A DNA stretch of 39,345 nt from Oscillospiraceae bacterium (GTDB lineage Bacteria > Bacillota > Clostridia > Oscillospirales > CAG-272): assembly GCA_015064095.1 (NCBI GenBank), contig SVSW01000011.1:1-39345 (forward strand). The letters run 5' to 3'. Under the pieces are notes generated by a model. It saw only the letters and a program-made list of their open reading frames with translations. It was not told the DNA's origin and ran no database searches. Both the position numbers and the translations under genes were made by a program. Below are positions 7,850 through 17,008 of the stretch, one piece after another (position 1 is the stretch's first letter; the number at the start of each line of letters is the position of its first letter).

Positions 7850-8310
7850 TGCTTTGTGCCTTTCCTTAATTTTTCAGAATCCATAACTATGGTGACAGGT
7901 CCGTCATTTAAAAGTGAGACCTTCATATCCGCACCGAAAATTCCCGTGCCGGTGTGCTTTACCTCGGAGGAAACGAGCGAAATGAAATACTCATAAAGTC
8001 TGTTTGCCTCATCGGGCGGCGCGGAATCAAGATAATCGGGTCTGTTGCCGTGCGCATAATTTGCAAGCAAGGTGAACTGAGAAATACAGAGTATCTCCCC
8101 GTCAACATCTCGCACCGAAAGATTCATCTTCCCGTTTTCATCACTGAAAATACGAAGCTTCAATATCTTCTCGGCGAGCAGGCGCGCGTCCTGCTCGGTA
8201 TCGCCCCTTGCAACACCGAGCAGTATCATAAGACCCGCACCGCAAGAGCCCACAATATTGCCGTCGACCTCGACCGACGCGTTTTTCACCCTTTGAAGTA
8301 CTGCTTTCAT
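7846..8310 (-). CDS. dtd: D-aminoacyl-tRNA deacylase
   Basis: 154 residues, usual length for bacterial Dtd. It starts MKAVLQRVKNASVEVDG and contains SQFTLLA (77-83) and the cross-subunit NDGPVT motif (135-140) with the Gly-Pro pair that excludes L-amino acids. The enzyme removes D-amino acids, and glycine from tRNA-Ala, in the cytoplasm. Its start overlaps the rel stop by one base; the pair rel-dtd is a conserved Firmicutes arrangement. Confidence 0.97.
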   Translation of the reverse strand: MKAVLQRVKNASVEVDGNIVGSCGAGLMILLGVARGDTEQDARLLAEKILKLRIFSDENGKMNLSVRDVDGEILCISQFTLLANYAHGNRPDYLDSAPPDEANRLYEYFISLVSSEVKHTGTGIFGADMKVSLLNDGPVTIVMDSEKLRKGTKQ

Positions 8311-10529
8311 TACGAAAATCCTCTTGTTACGTCCTCAATATCGGGAAGCTGCTTGAGCCTTGAAACTATTCCCCTCAAATGCTCGATATTCTTACAGCTG
8401 ACCTTAAGACTTAAAACTATTCTGTCCTCTGAGCGTATCTGCGAATTGATCTGAAGTATCGAGACCTTCATATCCGCGAGTGCCGTTGTTATATTTGCTA
8501 TAAGTGAAATGCTGTTATATGCGAAGATCTGGATAAGTGCCTCGTAAACGCTGCCGACATTGGCAACCGCGCGGCTCTCCCAGTGCGCTTCGACCCAGCG
8601 TTCGTCATCTACGTGCTGCTTCATGGCATTGATGACATTCGGGCAATCACGCTTGTGAATGGAAATTCCGTATCCCTTTGTAACGAAGCCGATGATGCTG
8701 TCGCCCGGAAGCGGATTGCAGCATTTCGAAAATTTGACCATGCAACCGCTCTCTCCGTCGACAATAACACCGCTTTGCGATTTGAGCGCCTTTGGTGCTG
8801 ACGCTGTCTTGACCTGATCTGCCGCCGTGGGCATAGGCTCGATCGGTGCCGGCTTTATAATGCGAACGAACTCATCATGCAGCTTTTGCGCGATCTTTGT
8901 GATCGGCAGACCGCCGTATCCGAGTGTGTTATAAAGATCGTCCGCGCAGCTGAATCCTATACGAGCGCCGACGTTGCCGACGATCTCGTTTCTGTTCTGC
9001 TCCGTATACGGAGTTGAAAACTTCTTGAATTCAAGGTCGACCATCTGCTTTCCGAGCACGATATTGTCGTCCTTTTTCTCTTTTTTGAACCACTGACGGA
9101 TCTTGTTCCTTGCTTCGCTCGTCTTGACTATTTTGAGCCAATCTCGGGACGGTCCCTTTGACGAAGGAGAAGTCATGATCTCAACGATCTCGCCGTTTTG
9201 CGGTATGCGGTCGATAGGAACGATCATTCCGTTGATCTTCGCTCCCGTCATTTTATTTCCGACGGCTGAGTGTATCGAATAAGCAAAGTCGATGACCGTT
9301 GAGCCTTGAGGCAGGGCGATAACATCTCCCTTCGGGGTAAAGACGAAGGTCTCATCGTTGAATATATCCGTCTTTATCGCATTCATAAACTCCTCAGGGT
9401 CGCGTGTTTCGTCCTCTGTTTCGATGAGGCGTGCGATCCATTTGAGCTTTTGATCGATGCTCTCCTTTGAAGTCTCACCGGATTTGTATTTCCAGTGCGC
9501 GGCAACACCGAATTCCGCGATCTCGTGCATCTCGCGAGTACGTATCTGCACCTCAAAAGGAACTCCGTCGCGTCCTATAACGGTCGTGTGGAGCGAGCGG
9601 TAAAGATTTGGCTTCGGCGTTGAGATATAGTCCTTAAAGCGTCCCGGCATGGAATTGAACATCTCATGCACAAGTCCGAGCGCGGTATAACACTCAAGCT
9701 CCGTTTCAACGATTATGCGCAGAGCGTAAAAGTCGTATATCTCATCAAAGCTCTTGTTTTGGTTATACATTTTTTTATAGATGCTGTATACGGATTTTAT
9801 GCGTCCTTCAAGAACGAAATGTATTCCGTTTTCACGCATCTTATCATCGACCTCTTGTCTTATATGATCGATGAAATTGCGGTTCATGCCGTATTTTTTT
9901 TCAATATCGGTCTTGACCTCGTTATAACCGATCGGGTCAAGATAGCGAAGACCGAGATTCTCAAGATCCTGCTTGACCCTTTGCATACCGAGACGGTGTG
10001 CAAGAGGTGCATAGACCTGCATCGTTTCAAGCGCGATCAGCCTTTGCTTCGGCTCAGGCTTTGCATCAAGCGTGCGCATATTATGAAGTCTGTCGCAAAG
10101 CTTGATCAAGATAACGCGAACGTCCTTTGACATGGCAAGTAGCATTTTGCGCAGATTTTCGATATGCTGATCCTCTTTGTCCTCAACGGACATTATTATT
10201 ATCTTCGTCAGTCCGTCAACAAGATCGCGCGTATCCTTGCCGAAAAGCTTTTCTATCTCACGAAGATTGGTTTTATCCGCGCAATCCTCGACAGTATCGT
10301 GAAGCAAAGCTGCGCAGATCGAATCCGTGTCAAGCTCAAGACCGGCAACGATCTCCGCAACCGCCAGCGGGTGCGACACGTATGGCTCTCCACTCAGGCG
10401 GAACTGTCCTTCATGCAGCTTTTTTGCGTACTCATACGCGCGCTCGATCTTTTCAAGATCATAGCGCTTACCGGTGGATTTTAATATGTTTTTCAGTCTG
10501 CCGAAGTCGGCACCGGAAGTGTTGTCCAT
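8310..10529 (-). CDS. relA: Bifunctional (p)ppGpp synthetase/hydrolase Rel
   Basis: 739 residues, standard long Rel/RelA/SpoT length. Domains in order: HD hydrolase (HDTVEDC intact, so hydrolysis is expected), synthetase (RIKSVYSIYKKM; RFKDYIS, the RxKD form typical of bifunctional enzymes; EVQIRTREMHEIAEFGVAAHWKYK), TGS (FTPKGDVIALPQGSTVIDFAYSIH split over two strands), a Cys-containing zinc-finger-like region (SKCCNPLPGD) and a C-terminal ACT domain. It makes and degrades the stringent-response alarmone. The ATG at 10529 has TGGAG 6-7 nt upstream; a TTG four codons earlier lies on that ribosome site. It follows recJ by 13 bases. Confidence 0.97.
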   Translation of the reverse strand: MDNTSGADFGRLKNILKSTGKRYDLEKIERAYEYAKKLHEGQFRLSGEPYVSHPLAVAEIVAGLELDTDSICAALLHDTVEDCADKTNLREIEKLFGKDTRDLVDGLTKIIIMSVEDKEDQHIENLRKMLLAMSKDVRVILIKLCDRLHNMRTLDAKPEPKQRLIALETMQVYAPLAHRLGMQRVKQDLENLGLRYLDPIGYNEVKTDIEKKYGMNRNFIDHIRQEVDDKMRENGIHFVLEGRIKSVYSIYKKMYNQNKSFDEIYDFYALRIIVETELECYTALGLVHEMFNSMPGRFKDYISTPKPNLYRSLHTTVIGRDGVPFEVQIRTREMHEIAEFGVAAHWKYKSGETSKESIDQKLKWIARLIETEDETRDPEEFMNAIKTDIFNDETFVFTPKGDVIALPQGSTVIDFAYSIHSAVGNKMTGAKINGMIVPIDRIPQNGEIVEIMTSPSSKGPSRDWLKIVKTSEARNKIRQWFKKEKKDDNIVLGKQMVDLEFKKFSTPYTEQNRNEIVGNVGARIGFSCADDLYNTLGYGGLPITKIAQKLHDEFVRIIKPAPIEPMPTAADQVKTASAPKALKSQSGVIVDGESGCMVKFSKCCNPLPGDSIIGFVTKGYGISIHKRDCPNVINAMKQHVDDERWVEAHWESRAVANVGSVYEALIQIFAYNSISLIANITTALADMKVSILQINSQIRSEDRIVLSLKVSCKNIEHLRGIVSRLKQLPDIEDVTRGFS

Positions 10530-10542
10530 AAAGTTCTCCAAA

Positions 10543-12735
10543 TTATCGTTTACACTGACTCTTGAGTTTTTTCAGTATGTTCGATTTATCTATACTCGTT
10601 TTCGTGCCCGTAAATTCCACGGTGAATACGTAAAAATCGGGGGCAGGCTCCTCAACTCCGCAGATCGTCAGCTCGTGCATTATTCTTATTATGAATTTAA
10701 GCTTGACATATCCAATAGGCGCACCCGGCTCACGTGAAAGCATGAAAAGCAAGCTCTCTATCGACATGGAATCGTTACCGCTTCTCGTCAGACGGCGGAG
10801 AAGATTATATACCTTTGCAAAATCGTTTCTATCCGGAACTATGTTCTCTTGGGGCAAAAACTCGCCGCCGTTTTTGATCTCCTCGTATCGGCGCTTTTCT
10901 CCGTCCTTTTCCTCAACGAACGAGCTCGAATGCTTATGGTCCTGAACGATCAGCTGAACTGTTTTTTCGTTTTTATAAACGTTTATATCAACATTTGCAA
11001 GAATATCGATACGGTCGCCCTCACGAACTCCGAGAGCAAGCTCGGTCATGCCGAAATACATGGCATACATGCGAACTCCGTTTTTGGAAACGAGCAGCTT
11101 TGTGTGCTTACCCGAGCTTATCTGCATAATACGCTCAACATAAAGATCGCGCATGACGAAAAGCGGTGTAGGATTCGAAACCCCAAAAGGCTCAAGAAGC
11201 TGAAGCTCGGTTGCAAAGCCAAGGCTCACGCGATCAAGCTCTACCTCGCAGTCCGCTTCATAGCTGACGCGCAGATTTTCCTCTGTCAAGTGTTCCTTTG
11301 CATATTCGTTAAGTCGCTTTTTGAACTCATCAATTTTTCCGCGCTTTACGGTAAGACCGGCTGCAAGCTCGTGTCCGCCGTATTTTTCGAGCAGATCGGA
11401 GCAGCTGTTCATAGCCTCAACGAGGTTCATGCCCTTAACGCTTCGGCCGGAGCCCTTTCCGGTGTCGTCCTCGCTCGGATATCCGCGCGTTGCGCCGTCA
11501 AACGAGATAAGAATGGACGGAAGTCCGTACTTTTCCGTTATTCTTGATGAAACGATACCGATTATTCCCTGCTGCCAGCTATCGTCCTTTATAACTATAA
11601 CTCTGTCGTTTTCAGGATCAAAGCTCTGCTCGATCTTCTTTTTCGCCTGCTCTGCGATCCTGTTTTCGTCTATTTGACGCTGGCGATTGATAGAGCAAAG
11701 CTCCTCGGCATACATATGAGCCGTTTGCTCGTCCTCCGCGAGAAGCAGCTCGACCGCCTTTGAGGCATTGCTTATCCGTCCTGCGGCATTTATCTTCGGA
11801 GCTATGCCGTAACCGATAAAGCCCGATGTTATCTTCCTTTTTTTCGGCGTATCGTAGCTCGATGCCGTCGGATTTGACGAAACATCGATAAGCGCCGCAA
11901 GACCCAACCTTTTGGTTTCGGCTATCATTTTAAGCCCCATTGCAACGATCAGTCTGTTTTCGTCGATTATCGGCATAACGTCGGCTATCGTTCCGATCGC
12001 GGCGAGGTCCGCATATTCTCGGCATATATGGCGCACGCCTTCTATTTCCGATATTCCCTTTTCGCGGCAATTAATCATTTCAAAACCGCAAAGCAACTTG
12101 AAAACAACTCCTACGCCGGCAAGCTCGGGGAAAGGATAGCCACAATCGATCCTATGGGGATTGACGACGGCGCAAGCGTTCGGCAGGTCGGGACGGCACT
12201 CATGATGATCCGTTATGACCATATCAATGCCGATGCTTTTGGCATATAACGCCTCCTCGCTTGCGGTTATACCCGTATCGACCGTAATTATAAGGTCAAC
12301 GCCCTTTTTCTTTAAGCGGTCGATCGCGTCGCAGGAAAGTCCGTAACCCTCACCTGCTCTGCTGGGTATGTAATATCCAACCTTCGCGCCAAGCGAGGTC
12401 AGATAAAGATACATCATGCTGACAGCGGTAACGCCGTCAACATCATAGTCTCCGTAAACGCAGATCTGCTCCTTTTGCTCGATCGCCTCTTTTATTCGCG
12501 CAACGGCACGATCAAGATCCTGCAAAAGAAACGGCGAATGCAGCACTGCGTCCTCATTTCGCAAAAAGCACTGTGCATCTTGCGTGTTTTTGTACCCGCG
12601 GTTATAAAGCAATCGGCAAACGGTTTCGGAAAGCGAAAGCTCTTCTGCCATTCGCTTCGTTATTGCGTCAGCCTCCTCGTTCCCCTCTCGGTACAGAATA
12701 TTCCAGATCTTATCTCTTTTTTTGATTTCCTTCAT
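10543..12735 (-). CDS. recJ: Single-stranded-DNA-specific exonuclease RecJ
   Basis: About 730 residues with the DHH phosphoesterase motifs GDYDVDGVT (97-103), TVDTGI, ITDHHEC (DHH at 176-178) and, in the DHHA1 part, GGHELAAGL. A variable region follows and ends in the C-terminal domain seen in long Firmicutes RecJ. It degrades 5'-ended single-stranded DNA in recombination and mismatch repair. The start is uncertain: the ATG at 12735 begins MKEIKKRDKIWNIL, like other RecJ proteins, with AGGAGA 14 nt upstream, which is long. The frame remains open to an ATG at 12777 and a TTG at 12795. The 60-90 bases to the rseC-like stop hold no clear promoter, so it is probably co-transcribed. Confidence 0.95.
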   Translation of the reverse strand: MKEIKKRDKIWNILYREGNEEADAITKRMAEELSLSETVCRLLYNRGYKNTQDAQCFLRNEDAVLHSPFLLQDLDRAVARIKEAIEQKEQICVYGDYDVDGVTAVSMMYLYLTSLGAKVGYYIPSRAGEGYGLSCDAIDRLKKKGVDLIITVDTGITASEEALYAKSIGIDMVITDHHECRPDLPNACAVVNPHRIDCGYPFPELAGVGVVFKLLCGFEMINCREKGISEIEGVRHICREYADLAAIGTIADVMPIIDENRLIVAMGLKMIAETKRLGLAALIDVSSNPTASSYDTPKKRKITSGFIGYGIAPKINAAGRISNASKAVELLLAEDEQTAHMYAEELCSINRQRQIDENRIAEQAKKKIEQSFDPENDRVIVIKDDSWQQGIIGIVSSRITEKYGLPSILISFDGATRGYPSEDDTGKGSGRSVKGMNLVEAMNSCSDLLEKYGGHELAAGLTVKRGKIDEFKKRLNEYAKEHLTEENLRVSYEADCEVELDRVSLGFATELQLLEPFGVSNPTPLFVMRDLYVERIMQISSGKHTKLLVSKNGVRMYAMYFGMTELALGVREGDRIDILANVDINVYKNEKTVQLIVQDHKHSSSFVEEKDGEKRRYEEIKNGGEFLPQENIVPDRNDFAKVYNLLRRLTRSGNDSMSIESLLFMLSREPGAPIGYVKLKFIIRIMHELTICGVEEPAPDFYVFTVEFTGTKTSIDKSNILKKLKSQCKR

Positions 12736-12824
12736 TATGGGGTAATGCTTCTCCTGTTCTGAGACGCCGTACGCCATCTGCCCGTACGGAGTCAATAAAT
12801 CTTCAAAATCGTCAGTTATATATT

Positions 12825-13250
12825 TTACTTAATGATTTTCACAATATCAATGTCGCATCTGTCGGTCAAAAACAGCTTCGAGATGACCGCGATGACAAAA
12901 AACGACAAAACGAACGCGCCGATCGCAAAAAGAGCGGCAAAGCCCTCGCCGAGTATCGGCAAAAACAAAAAATATGAAACGACGGCAAGAACGATCGGCA
13001 AAATGAATACAAGCGCGGCATAACCGAGCATTCTTGCGGAAGACGACTCGATCTCGACCTTATCGCCGACCTGCGCTCCGACCGTATTTCTCGCCCGTGC
13101 CGAGACCTTCGCATTTCCGCCGAAGATCTTGCACATGGCACAGCCCTCACCGTTCGTGTTTTTATGGCAGCCGTCGCACGCGGATCTTCTTTCCGCTTCG
13201 ACGACCGCATATTTTCCGTTCACTTCCTTCACCGTGGCAAAAGTGTTCAT
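12825..13250 (-). CDS. RseC/SoxR-reducing-system family membrane protein
   Basis: 141 residues. The N-terminal cytoplasmic part holds four cysteines as C25xxC28 and C37xxC40 around GEGCAMCKIFGG, followed by a short beta region and two membrane helices (about 72-95 and 101-122). This matches the RseC/RsxC-associated family, whose members are tied to the Rnf electron-transport complex and SoxR reduction in Gram-negatives. In Firmicutes the function is not settled; a redox or Fe-S role is inferred from the cysteines. Its start overlaps the FAD oxidoreductase stop by 4 bases (ATGA), which points to a functional pair. Confidence 0.8.
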   Translation of the reverse strand: MNTFATVKEVNGKYAVVEAERRSACDGCHKNTNGEGCAMCKIFGGNAKVSARARNTVGAQVGDKVEIESSSARMLGYAALVFILPIVLAVVSYFLFLPILGEGFAALFAIGAFVLSFFVIAVISKLFLTDRCDIDIVKIIK

Positions 13251-14842
13251 TTAAACCTCTCAATGATTTTGTATGCAACGGAGATACCGTCAACCGCCGC
13301 GCTCATAATGCCGCCGGCATATCCCGCACCCTCGCCGCACGGGTAGACCCTATCGCATCTATCCGTCACACCCGCCTCGTTACGCAAGATACGCACCGGT
13401 GCTGAGGTGCGAGTTTCAACTCCCGTGAGCACAGCGTCAGGCGCGTCAAAGCCCTCAAGCCTTTTGCCGAATGAAGAAATGCCGCGTTTCAGTGACGAGG
13501 TGATATATTCGGGAAACAGTGCACCGAGATCGGCGACCTTATATCTTTCGCCGCCCATATACGACGGAGCAACGCGCGTCGGCTCAGACCTGAGCTTACC
13601 GTCAAGGAAATCTCCGACCGTTTCTACCGGTGCGTAAAACTTTCCGCCGCCGGCGCAAAATGCAGCACGTTCAAGTGCCCTTTGATACGAGATCGCGCCA
13701 TCGACCGTATTTCCGTAATCGTCCGTGAAAACGGAAACATTGATTGCAGAGTTTGAATTAACGCCGTCGCGCAGTCTTCGACTCATGCCGTTGACAACAA
13801 CGCCGCCCTCCTCTGTTGCTGCCGCAACGACCTCGCCGCCGGGGCACATACAGAAGGTATAAACTCCGCGCTCGCCCTTTGTATACGAAAAATTATATTC
13901 AGCCGCGCCAAGTCGGGGATCGCCTGCGGCGTCGCCGTACAGCGCGCGGTCTATATCCGCACGCAAATGCTCAATGCGGACGCCGACCGAAAACGGCTTA
14001 GGCGTAAGCATATATCCTTTTTCCATGAGCATCGAATATGTGTCGCGTGCGCTGTGACCGATCGCCATTACCGCGCAACCGCAAAGAATATCTCCTCGCG
14101 ATGTGCGCGCCGTGAGCGTTCCGTCCGCATTTTTATCTATTTTATCAAGTCTTGTATTAAGGTACACCTCTGCGCCAAGCTGCTTTACCCTATCAAGGAT
14201 ATTCGAAACGACATCTCGCAAAATATCCGTTCCGATATGCGGCTTTGCCTTTTTCATGATATCCTCGGGGGCGCCGTTCTCGAACATATGGCGAAGCACG
14301 AGTGAGCAAAGCGGATTATTTATTCTTGTCGTCAGCTTCCCGTCCGAAAACGTCCCCGCGCCGCCGGCGCCGAACTGAATATTCGTTTCGGTGTCAAGCT
14401 CGCCCGTCGCGCGCAGTCTTTCGGATCTCTCCGCCCTCTCCTCAACGCTCCCGCCGCGATCTATCAGGATCGGCGAATAGCCGTTTTCGGCAAGGATCAG
14501 CGCACAGAACATTCCGGCAGGACCCGCGCCGACGACAAGCGGACGCGCGCCGAGCGTTTCCTCGCCGTGTTGGGGCGGTGCTATATCGCTGTCTGCTCTG
14601 CGAAATCCGACCTTTTCGAGCCTTGCCTCGGTCTTTGCATCAATGAAGCAATCCGTCTCGCAAAAAACCGAGCAAACGATCCTTATATCGTTTTTCTTTC
14701 TTGCATCTACCGATCTTTTGGCGATGCCGAAACGAAACAGTGCGGCATTTGCCGCACGTTTCATATATTTTTTTCCTATTTCGAGAAATTCGCTCTCCTC
14801 CGCCGTGTAAGGCAGAGATATACCGCCTATAACGTATCTCAC
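13247..14842 (-). CDS. NAD(P)/FAD-dependent oxidoreductase (COG2509-type)
   Basis: 531 residues. An N-terminal domain of about 95 residues, typical of this group, precedes a Rossmann fold with VVGAGPAG (G105-G110) and an Asp after strand 2 (ILIDRG). NIQFGAGGAGTFSDGKLTTR is the hallmark of the family, and the C-terminus has CGEGAGYAGGIMSAAVDG, the second FAD contact. Members are common in anaerobes and annotated as uncharacterised FAD-dependent dehydrogenases. The substrate is unknown and I do not infer one. In many Firmicutes cdaA-cdaR is followed by glmM; here this gene takes that place. It overlaps both neighbours by 4 bases. Confidence 0.85.
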   Translation of the reverse strand: MRYVIGGISLPYTAEESEFLEIGKKYMKRAANAALFRFGIAKRSVDARKKNDIRIVCSVFCETDCFIDAKTEARLEKVGFRRADSDIAPPQHGEETLGARPLVVGAGPAGMFCALILAENGYSPILIDRGGSVEERAERSERLRATGELDTETNIQFGAGGAGTFSDGKLTTRINNPLCSLVLRHMFENGAPEDIMKKAKPHIGTDILRDVVSNILDRVKQLGAEVYLNTRLDKIDKNADGTLTARTSRGDILCGCAVMAIGHSARDTYSMLMEKGYMLTPKPFSVGVRIEHLRADIDRALYGDAAGDPRLGAAEYNFSYTKGERGVYTFCMCPGGEVVAAATEEGGVVVNGMSRRLRDGVNSNSAINVSVFTDDYGNTVDGAISYQRALERAAFCAGGGKFYAPVETVGDFLDGKLRSEPTRVAPSYMGGERYKVADLGALFPEYITSSLKRGISSFGKRLEGFDAPDAVLTGVETRTSAPVRILRNEAGVTDRCDRVYPCGEGAGYAGGIMSAAVDGISVAYKIIERFK

Positions 14843-15900
14843 GGCTTGCTTATCTCGCTCCCGACGGGATCCTTTTTAACAACATACGAGATCGTCAGAT
14901 CCTCCATTCCCTCGCCGAGAACAAGTCCCTTGGGGATCACAAGGTCCGAAACCTTTACGCTGCCCGCGGTGAGCTTCGTAATATCTCCGAGATCTATGAC
15001 AAAGTTATCAAAATTCATAAGTGCCGTATCACCGTAGAGCACGATCTCGCTGACATCACCTGCAAGAGCAGCCGTATATGTATACTCCTCGTCGATCGCT
15101 GTCGTCTGCTTAAACGTTATGGGGAAACGGCGTTCGGTCTCGAGCATAACATCGACGGTAACTCCGCTCGGATCAATATTAACGTACGAGCTCTTTATTT
15201 CGTTTCCGTCCGCACCGTAAATTCTTATATCGTAAGAGCTGACGATCGAGCTGGTCACAATACCCGAAAGATCGACAACTATTGCAGCCCCGGTAATGGA
15301 ATTTATCGTTTTTTCGGGTCCGCTTATATTAAGCGCCGGAACCATCGGCGTCAGGGTGATATTCGTTCCGCTCGCCGCAGGACTTTTAAGCTCTGCGCTC
15401 ACCTTTGTAAGCGTTGCCGTGGCAGGCTTATCTATATAAAGCAGATCGACCGGCAGCGCCGTCGTTATGGATTTAAAGGTGATATCCGGCGACGGCATCG
15501 AATATAGGAACGAAAGCCTTTGTACGGCGGCTCTTTTTATCTCGGACGTATCGACCGTCACTTGATAATCAGCGGCGCTGTATTTATCAAGAACGTTTTT
15601 TGTGCCCATAACGGTCAGCTCAACGCGCAGCTTTGAATAATCCATTTCGCTGCCCTCAAAGCTATCATCGAGATTTGAGAATATAGTCATACCCGTGGCA
15701 TCTGATATCTGCTTGCTGACATCGACCTCTACCGTAATGGTTTTTTCGATAGGATCCTGTGAGGTGTTCATAACATAGACCCAAATACCAAGCGCTATTA
15801 TAAGGCATGCAAGTAACACGAAAATATCGTATTTTTTGTATTTTTTTACAGTGGGCCGCGTTTCTTGAATTTCAACAGAAGGGGTATTATTTTGATCCAT
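14839..15900 (-). CDS. cdaR: CdaR, YbbR-domain regulator of diadenylate cyclase
   Basis: 353 residues. A cytoplasmic N-terminus, one membrane helix (about 25-44) and then an extracellular region of repeated YbbR-type beta units: TVEVDVSKQ, RVELTVMGTKNVLDKYSAADYQVTVD, a middle unit with PALNISGPEKTINSI and ITFKQTT. CdaR binds CdaA and modulates c-di-AMP synthesis. The start lies 14 bases inside the cdaA 3' end, implying coupled translation. The number of YbbR units (three to four) is my reading of weak repeats. Confidence 0.9.
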   Translation of the reverse strand: MDQNNTPSVEIQETRPTVKKYKKYDIFVLLACLIIALGIWVYVMNTSQDPIEKTITVEVDVSKQISDATGMTIFSNLDDSFEGSEMDYSKLRVELTVMGTKNVLDKYSAADYQVTVDTSEIKRAAVQRLSFLYSMPSPDITFKSITTALPVDLLYIDKPATATLTKVSAELKSPAASGTNITLTPMVPALNISGPEKTINSITGAAIVVDLSGIVTSSIVSSYDIRIYGADGNEIKSSYVNIDPSGVTVDVMLETERRFPITFKQTTAIDEEYTYTAALAGDVSEIVLYGDTALMNFDNFVIDLGDITKLTAGSVKVSDLVIPKGLVLGEGMEDLTISYVVKKDPVGSEISKP

Positions 15901-16801
15901 TCTTCTTGCCCTCCTTTTGAGTTTTTGTTTTCAGCGGAGTCACAACGTTCGGCGAAAGAAGGCGTACAAGCTCTTTTTTCAGTCCCGCCTTATCATATCC
16001 GCGAGTGAGATTTCCGTCATATGCGACCGAAACTCTGCCAGACTCCTCAGAAACCACGATGACGATAGCATCGCTGACCTCGCTGACGCCGAGTGCGGCG
16101 CGGTGGCGAGTGCCGAGCTCACTATCTATATCACCGCGCTCCGAGATGCGTAAAAAGCAGCCTGCGGCATGAACGCGCATATTTCTGATTATCATTGCTC
16201 CGTCGTGAAGCGGTGCGTTCTTAAAGAAGATGTTTTTGATTATATCAGCCGAAAGCTGAGCATTGATGACCGTTCCCGACTCGATATATTCTCCGAGCCT
16301 TGTGGTGCGCTCTATAACGATAATCGCTCCGGTCTTTGTTTTCGCCATATCAAAGGTCGCAGTGCAGATATTGTTTATCGTTGTGCTGAACTGAGCCTGA
16401 TTTTGACGCTGCTCGCCGGAGGTTATGTTCTTAACTCCCGTAATGATCGAGTTGTTGCCCACCTTTTCAAGCGCGGCGCGAAGCTCCGGCTGGAAAACGA
16501 TGATGATGGCAATTATTCCGACCTGGTAAAAGTTCTGCAAAATAAAGCCTATCGCCTTCATTCCGAAAAGCGAGCTCACAAAAGTAAGCGCGATAACAAG
16601 GAGCAAACCGAATGCAAGCTTGCTCGCACGCCTATTTCTTATAAACCTGTATGCATAGAAAAGCACAAAGGTAAGGATAAGAATATCGATGACATCGACT
16701 ATGCCGATTCCCCTTATCACATCGATCACATTATCCTTGAAAAAAGCACCTATTGCCGAGAAAAAATTTGCAAGTGCTATCTTGATCACCCCCAAAAGCA
16801 A
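15887..16801 (-). CDS. cdaA: Membrane diadenylate cyclase CdaA
   Basis: About 304 residues: hydrophobic helices in the first 105 residues, a short linker, and the DAC (DisA_N) domain with the two catalytic motifs DGA (200-202, PLHDGAMIIRN) and GTRHRA (230-235). It condenses two ATP to c-di-AMP, the essential messenger for potassium and cell-wall homeostasis in Firmicutes. The start is uncertain: the TTG at 16801 is the longest, but GGGGGTG a few codons on could be a ribosome site or a GTG start, and the first helix is intact in either case. It is the first gene of the long minus-strand unit, with a strong promoter at 16824-16852. Confidence 0.95.
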   Translation of the reverse strand: MLLGVIKIALANFFSAIGAFFKDNVIDVIRGIGIVDVIDILILTFVLFYAYRFIRNRRASKLAFGLLLVIALTFVSSLFGMKAIGFILQNFYQVGIIAIIIVFQPELRAALEKVGNNSIITGVKNITSGEQRQNQAQFSTTINNICTATFDMAKTKTGAIIVIERTTRLGEYIESGTVINAQLSADIIKNIFFKNAPLHDGAMIIRNMRVHAAGCFLRISERGDIDSELGTRHRAALGVSEVSDAIVIVVSEESGRVSVAYDGNLTRGYDKAGLKKELVRLLSPNVVTPLKTKTQKEGKKNGSK

Positions 16802-16823
16802 GCCTTATACTGCTATTTTATAT

Positions 16824-16852
16824 ATTATACCACATATTCTTTATAATTTCAA
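16824..16852 (-). promoter_or_regulatory. Sigma-A-type promoter of the cdaA operon
   Basis: Minus strand TTGAAA (16847-16852), 17-nt spacer, TATAAT (16824-16829), with TGTGG as an extended -10. It lies in the AT-rich gap to the divergent MinD-like gene and leaves a short leader before cdaA. Confidence 0.8.
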
Positions 16853-16968
16853 ATGTTATTTGATATATTTTCGAAATTTTTTTCACAGGGATATTTTGGA
16901 GAAATCTGCGGATTTTTTGCAAAAAAACTCAAGAATATTGCAAATACCTATTTATTTTTTGCGAGGCT

Positions 16969-16979
16969 TGTGCTATAAT
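16969..16979 (+). promoter_or_regulatory. Extended -10 promoter of the MinD-like/VOR operon
   Basis: TGTGC followed by TATAAT (16974-16979). No good -35 hexamer sits 17 bp upstream (TTTATT at best), so it depends on the TRTGn extended -10. The transcript would start about 20-25 nt before the ribosome site GGAG. Confidence 0.65.
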
Positions 16980-17008
16980 AGTAAAATAAATTGCAATTCG
17001 GAGAAATT

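Noticed and set aside
10529..10541. TTG at 10541 as the rel start
   Set aside because: It overlaps the TGGAG ribosome site, which is well placed for the ATG at 10529.
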